From Tethya wilhelma (Eukaryota; Porifera; Demospongiae; Tethyida; Tethyidae), in assembly GCA_964030475.1 (NCBI GenBank), contig CAXIPT010000003.1, forward strand, positions 6,764,511 to 6,828,510: 64,000 bases of DNA. Reading direction: 5' to 3'. How positions within the stretch are numbered: the first letter of the stretch is position 1; each line of letters opens with the position of its first letter. Made by a program: the position numbers and the translations under genes. The notes under the pieces are model-generated. The model worked only from the letters and a program-made list of their open reading frames with translations, ran no database searches and was not told where the DNA came from. Shown piece after piece: positions 25,620 through 38,249 of the stretch.

Positions 25620-26895
25620 CGTTTTTGTTGACAAAAGCACAATACTTGTACATACACAGAGCTTGTATCTGAACATGGTTGTGCTAGAAACAAAAGAAAT
25701 GATCGTATATAGAACGTCATAAAATGTCACATTTTATTTTTAGTAACAAAACAGCAGTTATATAGTAACACAGTTCCTTTAATACAACTCAACTTTTACT
25801 TCCTGTTTCTACTATTAAATAGCTGTGTGTCTGTTTCCTTGTGTTGGTTTCCTGTTATAATTATACTGACACCAGCACCTTGTTTATAGGTTAAGGCATG
25901 TTCCGGTTGTAGTTGTAATCTTGGATTGTGCCTGTGTATACAGTCGTGTAGAAAACATCTCCTGCCTTCTCAATTCATATTATTCTATGTTGGTTTTCAG
26001 CTTGATTTAGGGCTTGTAAACCAAAGTATGGTTTGCATGGAGATTTAGATGCATGTAGTCATAAGCAATGCACATTGGTTTCATGGTCACAATGTCAATT
26101 ATTCAATTATTGAAACTCTTATCACTTTGATCTAAACAATCTGAGGAATTTGCATTAAAAACAGTTTTTACAACAATATTAGCCTCGTACCCAGGCCACT
26201 TCCTCTTTTAGTGTTTCACGCTAAAAAGAAGGAGTAGCCTGGGTACAAGGCTAGCGGTTTCTCACATGTGCATGTATTCATTACCCTAGTAGTTGTAAGT
26301 TCAACACAAATATTTGCATGTAGTTCCTGTTCTCCCATGTGTGTGTCTCCTCCCTATAGCCTCGTTCCCAGGTCTTCCTCCTCTTCATGTATACTATCAA
26401 AAGAAACTATTCTTGAGGAAGGAGGCTGGAAACAAGGCTGTCTCCTTCCTGCTCTAGTCCTCTCAGTTGCTCTATTCTATCATGTCACCCAACATATCCA
26501 GGCTATGTCCTCAATGGACTCTACAAGGCCTTGTCAAGATGACCTACACACCATTGCAAATCACCTGGGGTAGTCAACTAATGGTTTCCACTGTTATACA
26601 GGTTGGTGGGACGGCAGTTGTTACCTGGTCCAACAAATGAAATTAGGTGTCCGAAGTAAAGTTATCTGTTCACAGTTACTCTAAATGCACTCATTCCCCT
26701 GGCCTTGTTCTCCCCTACATCTAGGACTAGGTCACATACCTTATGATAAGGGTGTAATTATAAGGTCTTGGATGTGTGTTGCTCTGTAGTGTGACGGTGT
26801 GTGACTTCCACTCATTTTTTTATTCCCACTAATTGTATACTAATGAAGCTTGACGACAGTGTCTATGTGAACTGTGATACCTTCAATGGACATGT

Positions 26896-26938
<43 letters not shown>

Positions 26939-27635
26939 ACATGCGCGTGTTTGCACATGCGCGTGTGTGCGTGTGCCTGTGCGTGTGCATGTGTGTGTGC
27001 GTGTGTGCATGAAGTAATTGTAGGAGTGATCATAACAATCCAGAGTAAATGCATGGTTAATGTCCAGATAATTAATGTAAGATTTCACTATATTGTCTGT
27101 TATGCATCTAGAGTAACTGTTGTAGCATGGATAGTTAGTTTCCTCGTACTGGCAAAATATATACTGCACGTATTCCACATTAGCGCAAAATGGTTGCCAA
27201 ATAACCAGTATCAATACTACACACTGTAAAATAGGAAGGGAGTCGTAGTCTGGTACATGAAATCATACTATATGACGTTGCCTGTAGAGAGACAGTAGAG
27301 AGATTTTGTATGATTTCTCTACCACGTCGTACTAATTTTCTGTGCACTACCATATAGCACAAAAATTTGGAGGATTTTAATATTGCCATGCAGGTTGGCG
27401 GTTTTGGTAGGGACAGCCAATATTAAATCTACCAAACAGTCATTTTTGCACAGCACATACGAACATCTATTGCTACATGTGCTACCACCAAAATAAATTT
27501 TGCAAATCTTAAAATTTTTGATAGTCCACCAAATTTTATTCATGCCAATTTTTTGTGCTACACGGCAATGTCAATCACATGATTTCGCATACCAGGCACT
27601 CTCCCAGATCCTTCCTATTTTTCAGTGTGTAATAT
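25620..27635. repeat. Right arm of large inverted repeat (abuts contig join 27636)
   Basis: Reverse complement of 21606-23358 with a ~240-bp extra segment. Contains the DNAAF5 relic at 26450-26560, the foldback MITE at 26179-26252 and the CA/CG tract at 26897-27010. See the left arm. Confidence 0.85.
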
Positions 27636-27653
27636 NCATACATGCAATAATAC

Positions 27654-28495
27654 CTTTATTAGAAAACCCCAGTTGGCCACAGGCAACATTAGCATCATCA
27701 TTTCCCCATCCATTCAGGTCAATAGTCCCCCACTGTTGGTTGAAGCATATCTCCACAAGACCCTCTAACTCCTTATTAGGGTCTCCATTTCTTAATCTAA
27801 TCTCACCATCTCTACACTGTGCTATATGGATACATTCAGAGCTAGAGTTTGGACTATAGGTATAGCTATAAAATGTTCTAACCTGGTTCACATTGTATTC
27901 TGGCTTGTTGGTTGCAGTCTTGGATGTCATCACTACAGACTGACTCAAATCTCCTGTCAAACATAGTGCACTTTACAGTGTTACTGCCACCACCAGCACC
28001 ACCATTGTTTAACAGCATTGCAGCCTGAGATCCTATATCAAAAGTCAATTATATAATATTGGTAAAGTTATCTTACTGACCTACAAACCATGAATCTTCC
28101 TATACTTATACCTGTGTTAGAAAATCCAAGGTGCTGACACACTGTAGCAGCTGTGTCATTGTCCCAGTTGCTGTCACCACATACAGTGTACCAATTCCTT
28201 GGTGTTCCACCACCACCACGTGGAGGATCATAGCATATATCCACTCTGCCACTGAGCTGGCTTGTATTACTGTTTCCATCATCTGAGACTATCCTAAAGT
28301 ATCTATCCTGGTTGAGGCCATCACATGGAAACTCAGTCCCTCTTACTGCAGGTTATATATGAAAAGTGATCCTACCAGAGATGTCACCTTCTGGTTTATG
28401 CTTTATACTGATACATTACCTTGGTTTATGGTACATAAGCTAATAAGATGTACCAACAAGAGTACAGAACTGCTGTAGACACACACAGTCTTCAT
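27654..28495 (-). CDS. Gene D: SRCR receptor, 5' end only (1.5 SRCR domains, cut by contig join)
   Basis: Exons 28495..28420 (signal peptide MKTVCVYSSSVLLLVHLIS), 28345..28112, 28032..27883 and 27821..27654. SRCR1 has a Gly-rich insert (PPRGGGGTPRNW) and [15 protein letters not shown]; the SRCR2 first half ends [13 protein letters not shown]. Phases are all 1. The exon ends 18 bases from the N at 27636, so the remaining SRCR, TM and tail exons are lost to the assembly. SRCR2 is closer to the 55.5-kb receptor (WGNDD.NVACGQLGF) than to gene B. Confidence 0.8.
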
Positions 28496-28594
28496 TCTAA
28501 ACAAATCAGCTGACTTAGCACAACTCAAACTTTTACTTCCTGTTTAGAGTGAATAATTATTTGTATGGTTGTAGCTATTATATTGCTGCTACTT

Positions 28595-28596
<2 letters not shown>

Positions 28597-28634
<38 letters not shown>
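28597..28634. repeat. (GT)n microsatellite
   Basis: Simple GT repeat in the 5' flank of gene D. Other pure tracts lie at 29867-29895 and 33569-33599. Confidence 0.9.
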
Positions 28635-28636
<2 letters not shown>

Positions 28637-28839
28637 CCTTGTTGGTTTCCCCCTTATACTGACCTCATTGTTTTCCTTCCAGGTATTCCTATATACCAAG
28701 CAAAAACAAACCTATCAGTTTGTAACAGTTGTATTGATACTGAGCATGAAACCCATACCTTCAATACCATCATCTAAATCTCCCCTATCAAAAGGAGGGC
28801 CTGAGTGCAAGACCAACAGTTATTGTGTGCACATGATAT

Positions 28840-29861
28840 AGCTGAGAAAGAAAAGGGCCAGGGAATATGGGTCATAGTTTGAAGGTCCACGAGAGGATGA
28901 GCTAGGTTACACACTCATTATTCCAGTGTTATAGTTGTAACTTGACCACAAATATTTATATTTGAATGGATAAGCCTAGTTATGAGTTTAAGTTCACTCT
29001 AATCCCTAATTTTTAGGGTGTGGTCATAATCAAATCTGACGTTTTTGTGGAATTTGATAGTTCTAACCTTGATATCTTTGCTAGTGCAGGGTTGCAGAAG
29101 AAGCTGATGGTACTCAAAGCTAGTTCATTTAATGACAAACTTGTCATGCAAGTTTCAGATCTTAGCTGTTAATATTTCTTGAGTTTCTCACCTAACAGAG
29201 AATGGTGTTAAAAAGTCCAAAAAATGCTCATTGTAAGTGATGTATATGCTCTTAGCCAACCAAAATCCTGCACAAGATGGACAAACTGGTGATCAAAGCT
29301 CTTGTAAAGTTAACAGTTAACGGTTGGTCATTTTCTCACCTAACATAATATTTTCCAGAAAAGCTACATATCAGAAGCCATATCTCTGCACCTAAAGGTT
29401 CCCATGACAACATATTGAGTCTTGTTGTAGAGTTATGACCCATATTGATGATTATTGAAAAAAAATTAAATTAAAGATGCTTTGTTTAGGAATTATAGTT
29501 ATTATTACATGCATAATCCCAAAGTGGGAAATTCTACTCTATAGACAGCAAGCACTGTATGGGGTATGTGAATAGGGGTGTTTATAGGTGTTGGTTGATG
29601 TGTTGCTCTGTGGTGTGGGAGTGTTTGACTTCCACTCATTTTTTTTTATCTCAGTCTAATTATTAACTAATGAGGCTTGACGACAATGTCTACATGTGTG
29701 AGCCTGAAATGCACATGCAGTGTATATGTGGAGTAATGGTGGGAATGGATTGTAACATTCCAGAGTAAATGCCCAAAAAATGTATCCTTTAGTTGTAGTA
29801 AGAGTAGGGAATTCCTTGTTGAATTGTTTGTGATATTCTATATCCTGAAGTACAATCAACT

Positions 29862-29896
<35 letters not shown>

Positions 29897-31058
29897 GTGT
29901 TACATGTATATGCCTGTTCTCACCAAAATCAGGCAAGCTCTAATACATTAAAATTAATGGTACTGTAAATCACAAAATTTAAATTTTCATGTTAAAATTT
30001 TTTTTTGGACGTTAAATTTTTGCTTGAATAATTTGCATAGAATTACCATGTTACGCAGCCGCCTGCTGCCCCCACCTCCAATAACTAGTTGGCAAGTTTT
30101 CATGGCGTTTAATTTTGGAGCCTGCAGCGACTATGAAAATTTATCAACTACAGAATTTTCAGGATTTACGATATGTTGGTTGTGATTTGTAATTTGTATG
30201 TTTTAATAACATAATTGTGATTGAAGTATTCAGGATTTTGTGTTTTATAGGCCTCATTAAAAAAAAAAAAAAGATTTATAGTTCGATTTTCAGGTCCATG
30301 CCCCATGCATATTTGACTCTGTACCATCTCTCTTTTCCTTAGTTGGTGAGCTCCATTCTATCTGTCCCAAATAATTATAGCTTATGAACTATTTTCTAAG
30401 CCCATTCTTCTTGAGCTGAGGGTTTCCTCTTTCATGGCTAGCAATCCAATCTAATTAGTGAGGCTATATGTATACATGTATATATATTATTATGCCAATT
30501 GAATCCCACCCCTACTGAAGAGGCCTACCATAAACACATGCAGGACTGAAGCATGACAGAAATGTTTGTTTTCAGATATTGTCGCGATTGAATTCTTATA
30601 CAACTGGGCATATTGCAGTAGTTGAACTAATAATTTATAGCCACCTATACGTAATGTCGTAGTTAGCTCTTTTGATTGCTTTGTCCACACGTGCTTTTTC
30701 TTCAATTCAAAAACGTTTCATCAATGACATGCAGGATTATTCTGTACAGTAACTTTATTGTCATTTTTTTGATAGTATATAGGTGTTGACTCAATCCTGT
30801 AGCATTGACCATGACCATAGTGCCCTCATGCAAACTCAAAGCAGCTTTGCCACCTGTTACATGAGCTAATGTGTATTATAAGTATTAGATACGTTTGCTC
30901 AGTCATTTGATTATCTATGTTGCCACAATGTCATGTATATAGCTATTGAGTGAATATTTGTATGGCTGTGATCTATAATATACTGCTGCTATATACTTGT
31001 GTGTGTGTTTCCTTGCCGGTTGGTTTCCCCCTTACTGACCTCATTGTTTTCCTCCCAG
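28840..31058. other. Mostly gene-free; decayed DNAAF5 3' exons
   Basis: Near 30344 is the duplicated ctta/ctcag exon-like segment also at 14887. At about 30573 ttttcag-atattgtcgcgattgaa resembles the last DNAAF5 exon but is out of frame. Otherwise no supported feature. Confidence 0.4.
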
Positions 31059-31828
31059 GTATTCCTACCATCCCAAGTTAGTGCCCCTCCTCCTGACCTC
31101 CCTCTCTGATGAGGTGGAGGAGATCAGAGTCAAGTCTCACCAACTCTGGCATAAGGTATCATGTCAGTGGAAGTTCCATGAGTGCTTCCACTATCTGTTA
31201 TGGTATAGTTATAGGTGGGAGCCAAATATATGAGGGGGAGAATGAAGAGAACCTTAAGGATAAAATGGACTTTATGGATCATTGTCCCTAGCACCATGTT
31301 TAGGTTAGTGATATATATTCGGTTTGTAGTTATTGTAATATACATTACCATGTAGAAAACAGCTTTTCTTATGTCAGATATAATATAAAGTATATATGTG
31401 TGTTGGTTTTCAACTTCCTCTAGGAGGAGGAAGCTGAAAATCAACAAAGAATAAATTGTTTTCCATTGAGTTGCATACGCAAAGTATAAGACTTTCAATA
31501 GTTGTTCAATAATAAAACTGATACTTTGAGCATGACAGCTTTAATAATAATATCATTATGTGTGATCTAAATCTCTTCCATGACCATTTCCTCCTATATG
31601 TATGTCATGTGCACACTTTCACTACTCTAGTAGTAGTAACTTTACCACAAATATTTGCATGTAGTCCCTGTTCTCCCATGTGTGTGTCTCCTCTCTGCTC
31701 TAGTCCTCTCAGTTGCTCTACTCTCTTTCTATCATCTTGAAGATCATGTCACCCATCACATCCAGGCTGTCCTCAATGGACTCTACAAGACCTGTCAAGA
31801 TGAGGAACAAACTGTTGTAGATCAGGTT
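31059..31828 (+). pseudogene. Third DNAAF5 copy, middle exons, partly open
   Basis: Exon 31059-31155 is open: YSYHPKLVPLLLTSLSDEV, then EEIRVKSHQLWHK before gtatc, matching the YS.HKL.PLLL.SL.DEVPEVR segment. 31235-31290 encodes GENEENLKDKMDFMDH but runs into TAG and has no good donor. 31690-31828 encodes LVLSVALLSFYHLEDHVTHH, then IQAVLNGLYKTCQDEEQTVV, open where the copies at 13.7 and 19.5 kb are frameshifted. The order is correct for the part of DNAAF5 just upstream of 1201. It may be the true middle of the gene displaced by mis-scaffolding, or a young pseudogene. Confidence 0.65.
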
Positions 31829-33250
31829 AGCAACAGCTATAATCAACTACTGTACACATTGGTGGAGCACAGAGGAGGTATGACATGACTGCACCTTTGC
31901 TGGGTCAGCACCCAGGTGCGCAGGATCATATCCCATTGTAATACATTGTGGTCACATGATTGGAATGCAATTAACAGACTTGCCAGTTCAGCAAATTAAG
32001 ACATACTTGTGTCATACCTCCTCTGGGTGGAGCAGTAGTTATTACAAACTTCCACAAGTAAAATTAAGAAGTGTCCCAACTGTGCTTCTTTCAGAATTGC
32101 TGTACATGCACTCCCGGCATTCTGTTCCTCTTGTTATGTTGCATTGGTCCACATATTGATATGTAAATGGGTATTATAGTAAAGATGTTGGTTGATGTGA
32201 TGTTCTGTGGTGTGGGAGTGTGTGACTTCCACTCATTTCAGTTTTTAATTCTCATTCTAACTAGGGGTATATAATTATACTAAGTGCAATCCTCAAAGGT
32301 CACATTCCCGGCAAAGATCATTTCAAATCTGGGCACCCAGTCAATGATCATCTCAGTAAACACCTACTATCTAACTTAGCCCAAAAAGTCAAAAGGCCAT
32401 TTTTCCACAATTTAAAGCCTCAGTTTAATCACCCAAGTTGGTGTCTACATGTGTGAGCCTGAAATGCACATACAGTGTATATGTGGAGTAATGGTGGGAA
32501 GTGATTGTAATTATAGCATAAATATCCTAATAATTGTATCCTTTAGTTGCAGTGATAGTATAGCGAATTCCCTATTTATGTGCACAAGTGACACACATAC
32601 TAAGTGTTACATGTATATATATATAAACCATGCAAGTTCTAAAATTAATGGAATGTTTGTTGTGATTTATAACAGGTTATATTGTGATTGAATTGTTATG
32701 CATTTCATTGTTATCAGGTTTTGTGTTTATGTAGGCTACATGCTTCAAGGCCTGGGTTACGGATTATAATAGTCCATGCACCCTAATTGCCTCTGTACCA
32801 TCTGAGTCTCTCTTCCTCAGTTGGTGAGATCCATTCTATCTGTCCCAAGTATAGCTTCATTATTATTACAAACAATTTCCTAAGCCTCATCATTATTTCT
32901 CTTGGTTGAGATTAGGAAGTAGGAAGGAATGTAGTACCCATGAAAAGAACTCACTTTGTGCTGTCAAAGTTGTCTCAACATTTTCTGGTTCTCTGGAAAT
33001 CTTTTTCAAGTATATACAGCAATTCCAATCTTGCATATCTGAGGTAGCACTACTTAACAACACAAACATACATTTCTTTCTTAGGCTAATAGAAAAATAC
33101 TCCAGCTGTTTCATGAGGCTATACATGTAATATATGTATTTGATTTAACCCACCCTGTACTGAAGAGGCATAACACTAACGGATGCAGGACTGAAGCGTA
33201 ACACATAACTTTTTTTTCAGATATTGTCATGATTCAACTTTTGCAATTCT
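31829..33250. other. Non-coding, with last-exon relic of DNAAF5
   Basis: Contains a fragment of the transposon at 61215-61460 (about 32930-33000) and at 33222 a degraded last DNAAF5 exon (ttttttcag-atattgtcatgattc). 32693-33250 is repeated at 33395-34530. Confidence 0.45.
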
Positions 33251-33394
33251 GATCTTATTATTGTAGTAGTTGAACTAGTATATCACAAGTAGCAAAAATT
33301 TCAAAAAAATAAGCAGTGTAGGAATGGGCAGTGCTGTAAAAAGTATTGGAACAAGGATGGTCTCAATTTCGGGCACATGACTACTTCATTTTCN

Positions 33395-33566
33395 GTTATC
33401 AGGTTTTGTGTTTATGTAGGCTACATGCTTCAAGGCCTGGGTTACGGATTATAATAGTCCATGCACCCTAATTGCCTCTGTACCATCTGAGTCTCTCTTC
33501 CTCAGTTGGTGAGATCCATTCTATCTGTCCCAAGTATAGCTTCATTATTATAAGCAAAGTTTTGTC

Positions 33567-33601
<35 letters not shown>

Positions 33602-34530
33602 CGGAGGGTCACCGGAAGTGATGCGATCTCGAGCAAAAACTCTACTTTTTCTTGAGATCGCTGACAAGGCTTACCAGTGGCGTATGTATCCAACGAAGAA
33701 GCGTGATAGAGGAACCAATCTTTCACAAAAGAAGCATAGCGAGGGGAGAACTTTCGCTTCTAGGAGTCTGCTTCTCTGTCGCTGTACATGAAACACAGCT
33801 AGCCAGATAACGAGTTTCTTTGCCAGCTGATTACAAAAATGGCAGAAGTCGGAAAAGGGTTGTTTGTGACGTCATGCACATAGTGAGGTAAATTGCTGAG
33901 CTGGCCAAAGCAAAGTAGCACCATAGCACTAAGCAGTGCATATACACATGCAGCATTGGTTTCCTTTGAGTTTCCAATTTGCTTATGCCAGTATATTGAT
34001 GTGATTGTTGTGTGTTACTTCAACTGCAAAGGCTGTTCTAAGCCAACTGACCATAGAAGAATATTTGTACACAATAACTTTGCTCATTTTATCTTACTAT
34101 TGTTTGAGTTATTGTAGGGTGAGCGAAGCGAGCCCCACTTCTTGTAATTAATTTCCTAATCCCAATCATAATGATTATTCCTCTTGGTTGAGATTAGGAA
34201 GTAGGAAGGAATGTAGTACCATGCATGAAAAGAACTCACTTTGTGCTGTCAAAGTTGTCTCAAGATTTTCTGGTTCTCTGAAAATCTTTTTCCAAGTATA
34301 CAGCAATCTCGATCTTGCATATCTGAGGTAGCACTATACTTGACAACACAAACATACATTCTTAGGCTAATAGAAAACTATTCCAGCTGTTTCATGAGGC
34401 GATACATGTATTCGATTTAACCCACCCCTATACTGAAGAGGTATAACACAAACAGATGCAGGACTGAAGCATAACACATAACTTTTTTTTCAGATATTGT
34501 CATGATTAAACTTTTGCAATTTTATTGTAG
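33395..34530. repeat. Direct duplicate of 32693-33250 with a ~590-bp insert
   Basis: The sequence starting gttatcaggttttgtgttta immediately after the N at 33394 repeats 32693 onward. About 33555-34147 is extra: it begins with agcaaagttttgtcc, includes a GT tract, and ends gggtgagcgaagcgagcccc. The duplicate then resumes to 34530. The insert looks like a transposon, but its ends were not resolved. Confidence 0.65.
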
Positions 34531-34685
34531 TAGTTGAACTAGTATATATGTAGTCATAGACCTATAATAAGTTAGTGACTTATTGTAGTTGGTATACTGC
34601 TATTGCTTAGTTATAATTATAGTGTGAGTCACAATCGTGCAATCTACGCAATCATGTCATCATGTTAGCTGTACCATATAGTGTT

Positions 34686-35916
34686 TCATAGTTCTTCATA
34701 CACCCCATTCACCTCCTGCTCCAATACAACTGTGTAGCTAGGGTTGTCTGTAAGATCATAGTCTCTCCTTTCATCATGGTCTTGATGTGTTGTTGTGTTG
34801 TGTGTAGGATTCATTGTCCTTCATTTCATATTGAGTGTTATGAGAATTTGTGGCATCTTTCAGAGTAGCATAGGCTAAAGAGTCTGAGACAAGTTGTTGT
34901 TGATCAACTTCATTCCTTTCACTTGTATGTAGGAGTAATAATATAATTACCCATCACAAGTGTTTTCATTGATAACTATTTTAGAATGTGCAAGTTGTCG
35001 AATTTAGGTTGCATGCCAGCTTAGTTACAACGGTCACATTCATATAACCTACTATACCTCGATCCTGTCCTCTGTGTGTTTGTTGACACTCTCTCTTCTA
35101 TTATGTTTAACTAAGAAGGTGCAAGCTATCTAGCCTCGTTCTCAGGCTCCTCCTTCGCGAATATTTTCTTCGAAAATAAGGAAGGAGAGAGCCTGGTACC
35201 AGTAGTCACGTGAGTGACGTACAGGGTAGACGTCTGGTAGACGTGAGCCTACTCAGCATTACGCGCTTTATCTAAAATGCGTCAAGCACGTGTTCCAGTC
35301 AGTTGATGTTGGCAAAAATTTTTGCGTATCTACGAGCTCTGAGAGAGCTAGACGTAGAAGACGATGGGAATAGACAAGAAAAAAGCAGCCAGTAGTCTCC
35401 AAAGATAGTCCAAGAAGCAACAGATAAATGGCAGTCTCTCTGAATCAGCATTTTTGGTTCTGTGTCCAGTCTCGATCTTTCAGTCTGACCAAACCAAGGT
35501 ACAAAACAAAAGCGACGATCACAAACGCTGTTTGGGAAGTACATCTTAACTCTTGGCACACAAGAAATGACTTTGAACAAGCAAATGGTAGTTTTTTTCA
35601 AGCATTCTTTTGTTCTGTTCTGTTCGCGGTCGCTCCCAGGAAACTTTCTCTTGCTAACTAACTTGAATTACGTAAAACAGTACGTCACTCACGTGACTAC
35701 TGGTACCAGGCTCTCTCCTTCCTTATTTTCGAAGAAAATATTCGCGAAGGAGGAGCCTGGGAACGAGGCTACAAGCTATCATCAAAACCACTAGAGTGGC
35801 CACCAGTAGCACTCCCAGGACAGCTGCTACAGCTACTGCTGTGACTGGAGTCTTGTCTTCTTGGCCCTCTGTTGTTATTGGTAGCCCTGTAGATTGAGTA
35901 AAGGTAGAAATAGTCT
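34686..35916 (-). pseudogene. SRCR-receptor TM and tail exons disrupted by a transposon and a frameshift
   Basis: The TM exon runs from 35916 (ETISTFTQSTG.. VLMIAC) to 35058 (FLVKHNRRESVNKHTEDR). A 641-bp element at 35131-35771 splits it inside the TM/juxtamembrane region, so translation would run into transposon sequence and stop after about 15 residues. The tail exon 34915..34686 carries SLAYATL (ITIM-like) and NPSYTVV, but a net 4-base insertion in the middle causes a premature TGA. No SRCR exons lie upstream before 37.5 kb. Confidence 0.8.
35131..35771. mobile_element. 641-bp Mutator-like non-autonomous element, ~90-bp TIRs, 9-bp target duplication
   Basis: TIRs start tagcctcgtt and run through cgcgaatattttcttcgaaa, ggaaggagagagcctggtac and cagtagtcacgtgagtgacg. 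Flanks are caagctatc on both sides (35122-35130, 35772-35780). The ends match the short foldback MITEs of the window, so this may be a longer relative. No transposase. A partial copy is at 63302-63480. Confidence 0.88.
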
Positions 35917-36318
35917 CTGTACCATCAATTGTGACATGTAGACGTAACTGCAAATTTTTGCGCACAATAATTATTCACATTGGTATAGTCTAGTAAATTT
36001 TGTGCATGCATAGTGGAAATTTTCAGAGTATAAACTTTCACCAGCAGTACACAAAATGTTACTTGTGAAAATTTTGGAATCTTATCGCAATTAATATTAT
36101 GTATGGTGTAGCTACTTGACCTTCCAAACTAAATCAGGAACGGTTTTGCACTATTGCCTTTCATGAAAATTTTTATTACTCAAAATTTTCTATAGCTGTG
36201 TATATAGTAGTAGCAGTACACTGAGTGCAGGGAAATTGCCTCGTGTGTAGATTTACACGTGCATGCATCAAGTTCATAGCGGCTGCATGAGTAAAAGGTC
36301 ATTAATTGTGAAAAAGAA

Positions 36319-36657
36319 TGTTCGATTACAGTGCAATTACTGTAAAATGTCACTCTTATAGTGTAGGAGAAGTGTACAGTGTGACCCCATAAATTAAAGT
36401 ATGGTAATGATATCATACGTACAGTAGTACGTATAGTAGGAATGGGCCGACTGTCCCATAGACACAATATAAAATTTTGGTCATTATAAAAATCTAGTCA
36501 AACAAAATTAAACCTTCAAATTAAGTTAGTCAGAGGCTCTCACTGACAGTTTACCAACTGAATGCAAGGCGTAAAACTCGCAAAAAGTTTCCTCAGCACT
36601 CGTAGAGAGCGCTAGTGGGAAGCCACCATAGTGCCATTTTTGTTCTCCTAACGTACG

Positions 36658-36695
<38 letters not shown>

Positions 36696-37570
36696 GCTTT
36701 ACAGTACACATGGTAATACGACAATAGTTAAGACATTGAGAAACAATGAGTGTATTCTGAGTGTCAGTTAACTAGACAGGCGTACTGAAGGTCAACCTGA
36801 TTAAACAGGCAGCCTGGACAAACAAACAAAAAGCAATGGTTGCTAAGTCTTGCTACGTGTACGTGAAGCAACTGGGCCTGGTGTAATGGGTTCCCATTTA
36901 GCATTCCTACGATAAATTGTGATTCCAGGAGTTCCATTGCATTCATTATACTGCACCATACGAGAGCACGAGACATCAAGCTCAGAGTCACTACTAGAGT
37001 CTGAGGTAGCCTGGAGTGGAGACTTACATCTTCTCGACTTCTTGACAGGAGTCCACTCCTCTGTTCCATCAGTCTCTGTATACTTCACCCCAGATACACC
37101 ATTCCTCATTTCATATGCTACAGAATTACAGGTTGTCAAGTCTATAGTCCGAGCGTGTGGTGGTGAACAATTAGATGGCTTGGTGCAAGGAATTGGTTTA
37201 GCAGAAAGAGTAGTTGGTTTGATATTTTCCTGTAAGCTCTCAGGATGGGCAGTAATTGGAGTTGATGAAGCTGGATTGGATTTCATGGAAGGTTTGAGCT
37301 TGCTTGCAGTTGAATGGGCCTCAATTGCTCCCTGATCTCTGGAAGGTTGAGCCTTAGCCTTTCTCCTTCCCTTCCGTGTCCTCTTTCTTGGCTTAGCATT
37401 AACATTTTCAGGGCTCAGGGCTGGCCAGAAGAAGGACACTGAGAATCCTCCATTGGTTTGTCTTGCTGTCCATTGGGCAGTATCTAGTAGAAGTCCTTTG
37501 CTTTGTAGGCAAATGCATACAGACAAAGGCATACCAGACTTCTGCAACTTAGCATATGAGCTCTCTAAGA
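36319..37570 (-). mobile_element. ORF-bearing transposon, copy cut by contig join 37571
   Basis: Inverse of 61500-62768. Contains the (ATT)n tract at 36660-36693, and an ORF (37547..36843) with LLLDTAQWTARQTNGGFSV, SFFWPALSP, a Lys/Arg-rich stretch and a C-terminal TRSKT. The outer terminal repeat aagaatgttcgattacagtg begins at 36319. The ORF differs from the 61.5-kb copy by a few substitutions, and its N-terminus is lost at the N. Confidence 0.7.
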
Positions 37571-37703
37571 NCAGTACTAAGCATGTTTCATATAGCTGCA
37601 GCTACGGTAGGTTGGTCATGCAGCCTAACTGAGTTAAGGGCTCTGTTGATTGTTGATGTACATATTGCTAATATTGTATATTCGTTGTCTTTGTCTCCAC
37701 CAG

Positions 37704-37990
37704 TTCGTTCCCGCTCTCTCCTCTCTCTTGAGCCCAAGACCAACTTCCAGAGCATGGCATGTGACTGGTTCAAGCAGATCTTCATGAGAGAAGAAGACGA
37801 GAGTGTAGAAGTGGACAGTCTCTCCTACCTGGGGCCATCTCTCGGCTGCAGCAACTGTAAGGAGTCTATGTTTGATTCTTTGAGAGACTCACATCACCAG
37901 ACTAGCCCTGTGGTGACTGACCTTGAGCTTTCAGCTCACAAGAATGAAACTCAAAACCACACCATAAGTGTTGATGTGTCTAACCTCTGA
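37704..37990 (+). CDS. Last exon of an unidentified gene
   Basis: After acceptor ctccaccag the plus strand is open for about 95 codons to TGA: VRSRSLLSLEPKTNFQS, DWFKQIFMREEDESVE, and an acidic and Ser-rich C-terminus ending DVSNL. AATAAA follows at about 38087. It looks like a hydrophilic C-terminus or cytoplasmic tail; no family was recognised. The rest of the gene lies beyond the join at 37571. It is convergent with the Calx-beta gene that ends at 38218. Confidence 0.55.
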
Positions 37991-38217
37991 TGGTGCATGT
38001 GTGTTTGACCTGTACAGTTATTAATTTTAATTAATTTTATGCCCTGCCAATTAGAAAAAATGTATTCATCATTATTCTGATTGTGAAAATAAAAATTTTG
38101 AAGTTTATGTATGACTCTAAGCTGCATCTAGTGTAATTAGTTTGTGTACATTAGCCTAATCACTGTCAAAACTTGTAGCTCTAATACTATTGTACACAGT
38201 AGCTTGTCTATTGGTTC

Positions 38218-38249
38218 CTATGGGAATGGACTAGATGTCTCAATAGGAA
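38218..38249 (-). other. Tentative terminal exon of gene F
   Basis: The acceptor tccacttcag is followed by 31 bases ending in TAG that read, after the phase 1 G of the previous exon, VPIETSSPFP. The alternative is read-through of the donor at 38361 to an immediate TAA (DDDGM). Both give a short C-terminus. Confidence 0.35.

Noticed and set aside
36919..37335. 138-residue open frame opposite the transposon ORF (and its mirror at 61738-62154)
   Set aside because: Exact antisense shadow of the conserved ORF; both copies mirror each other and have no family features.
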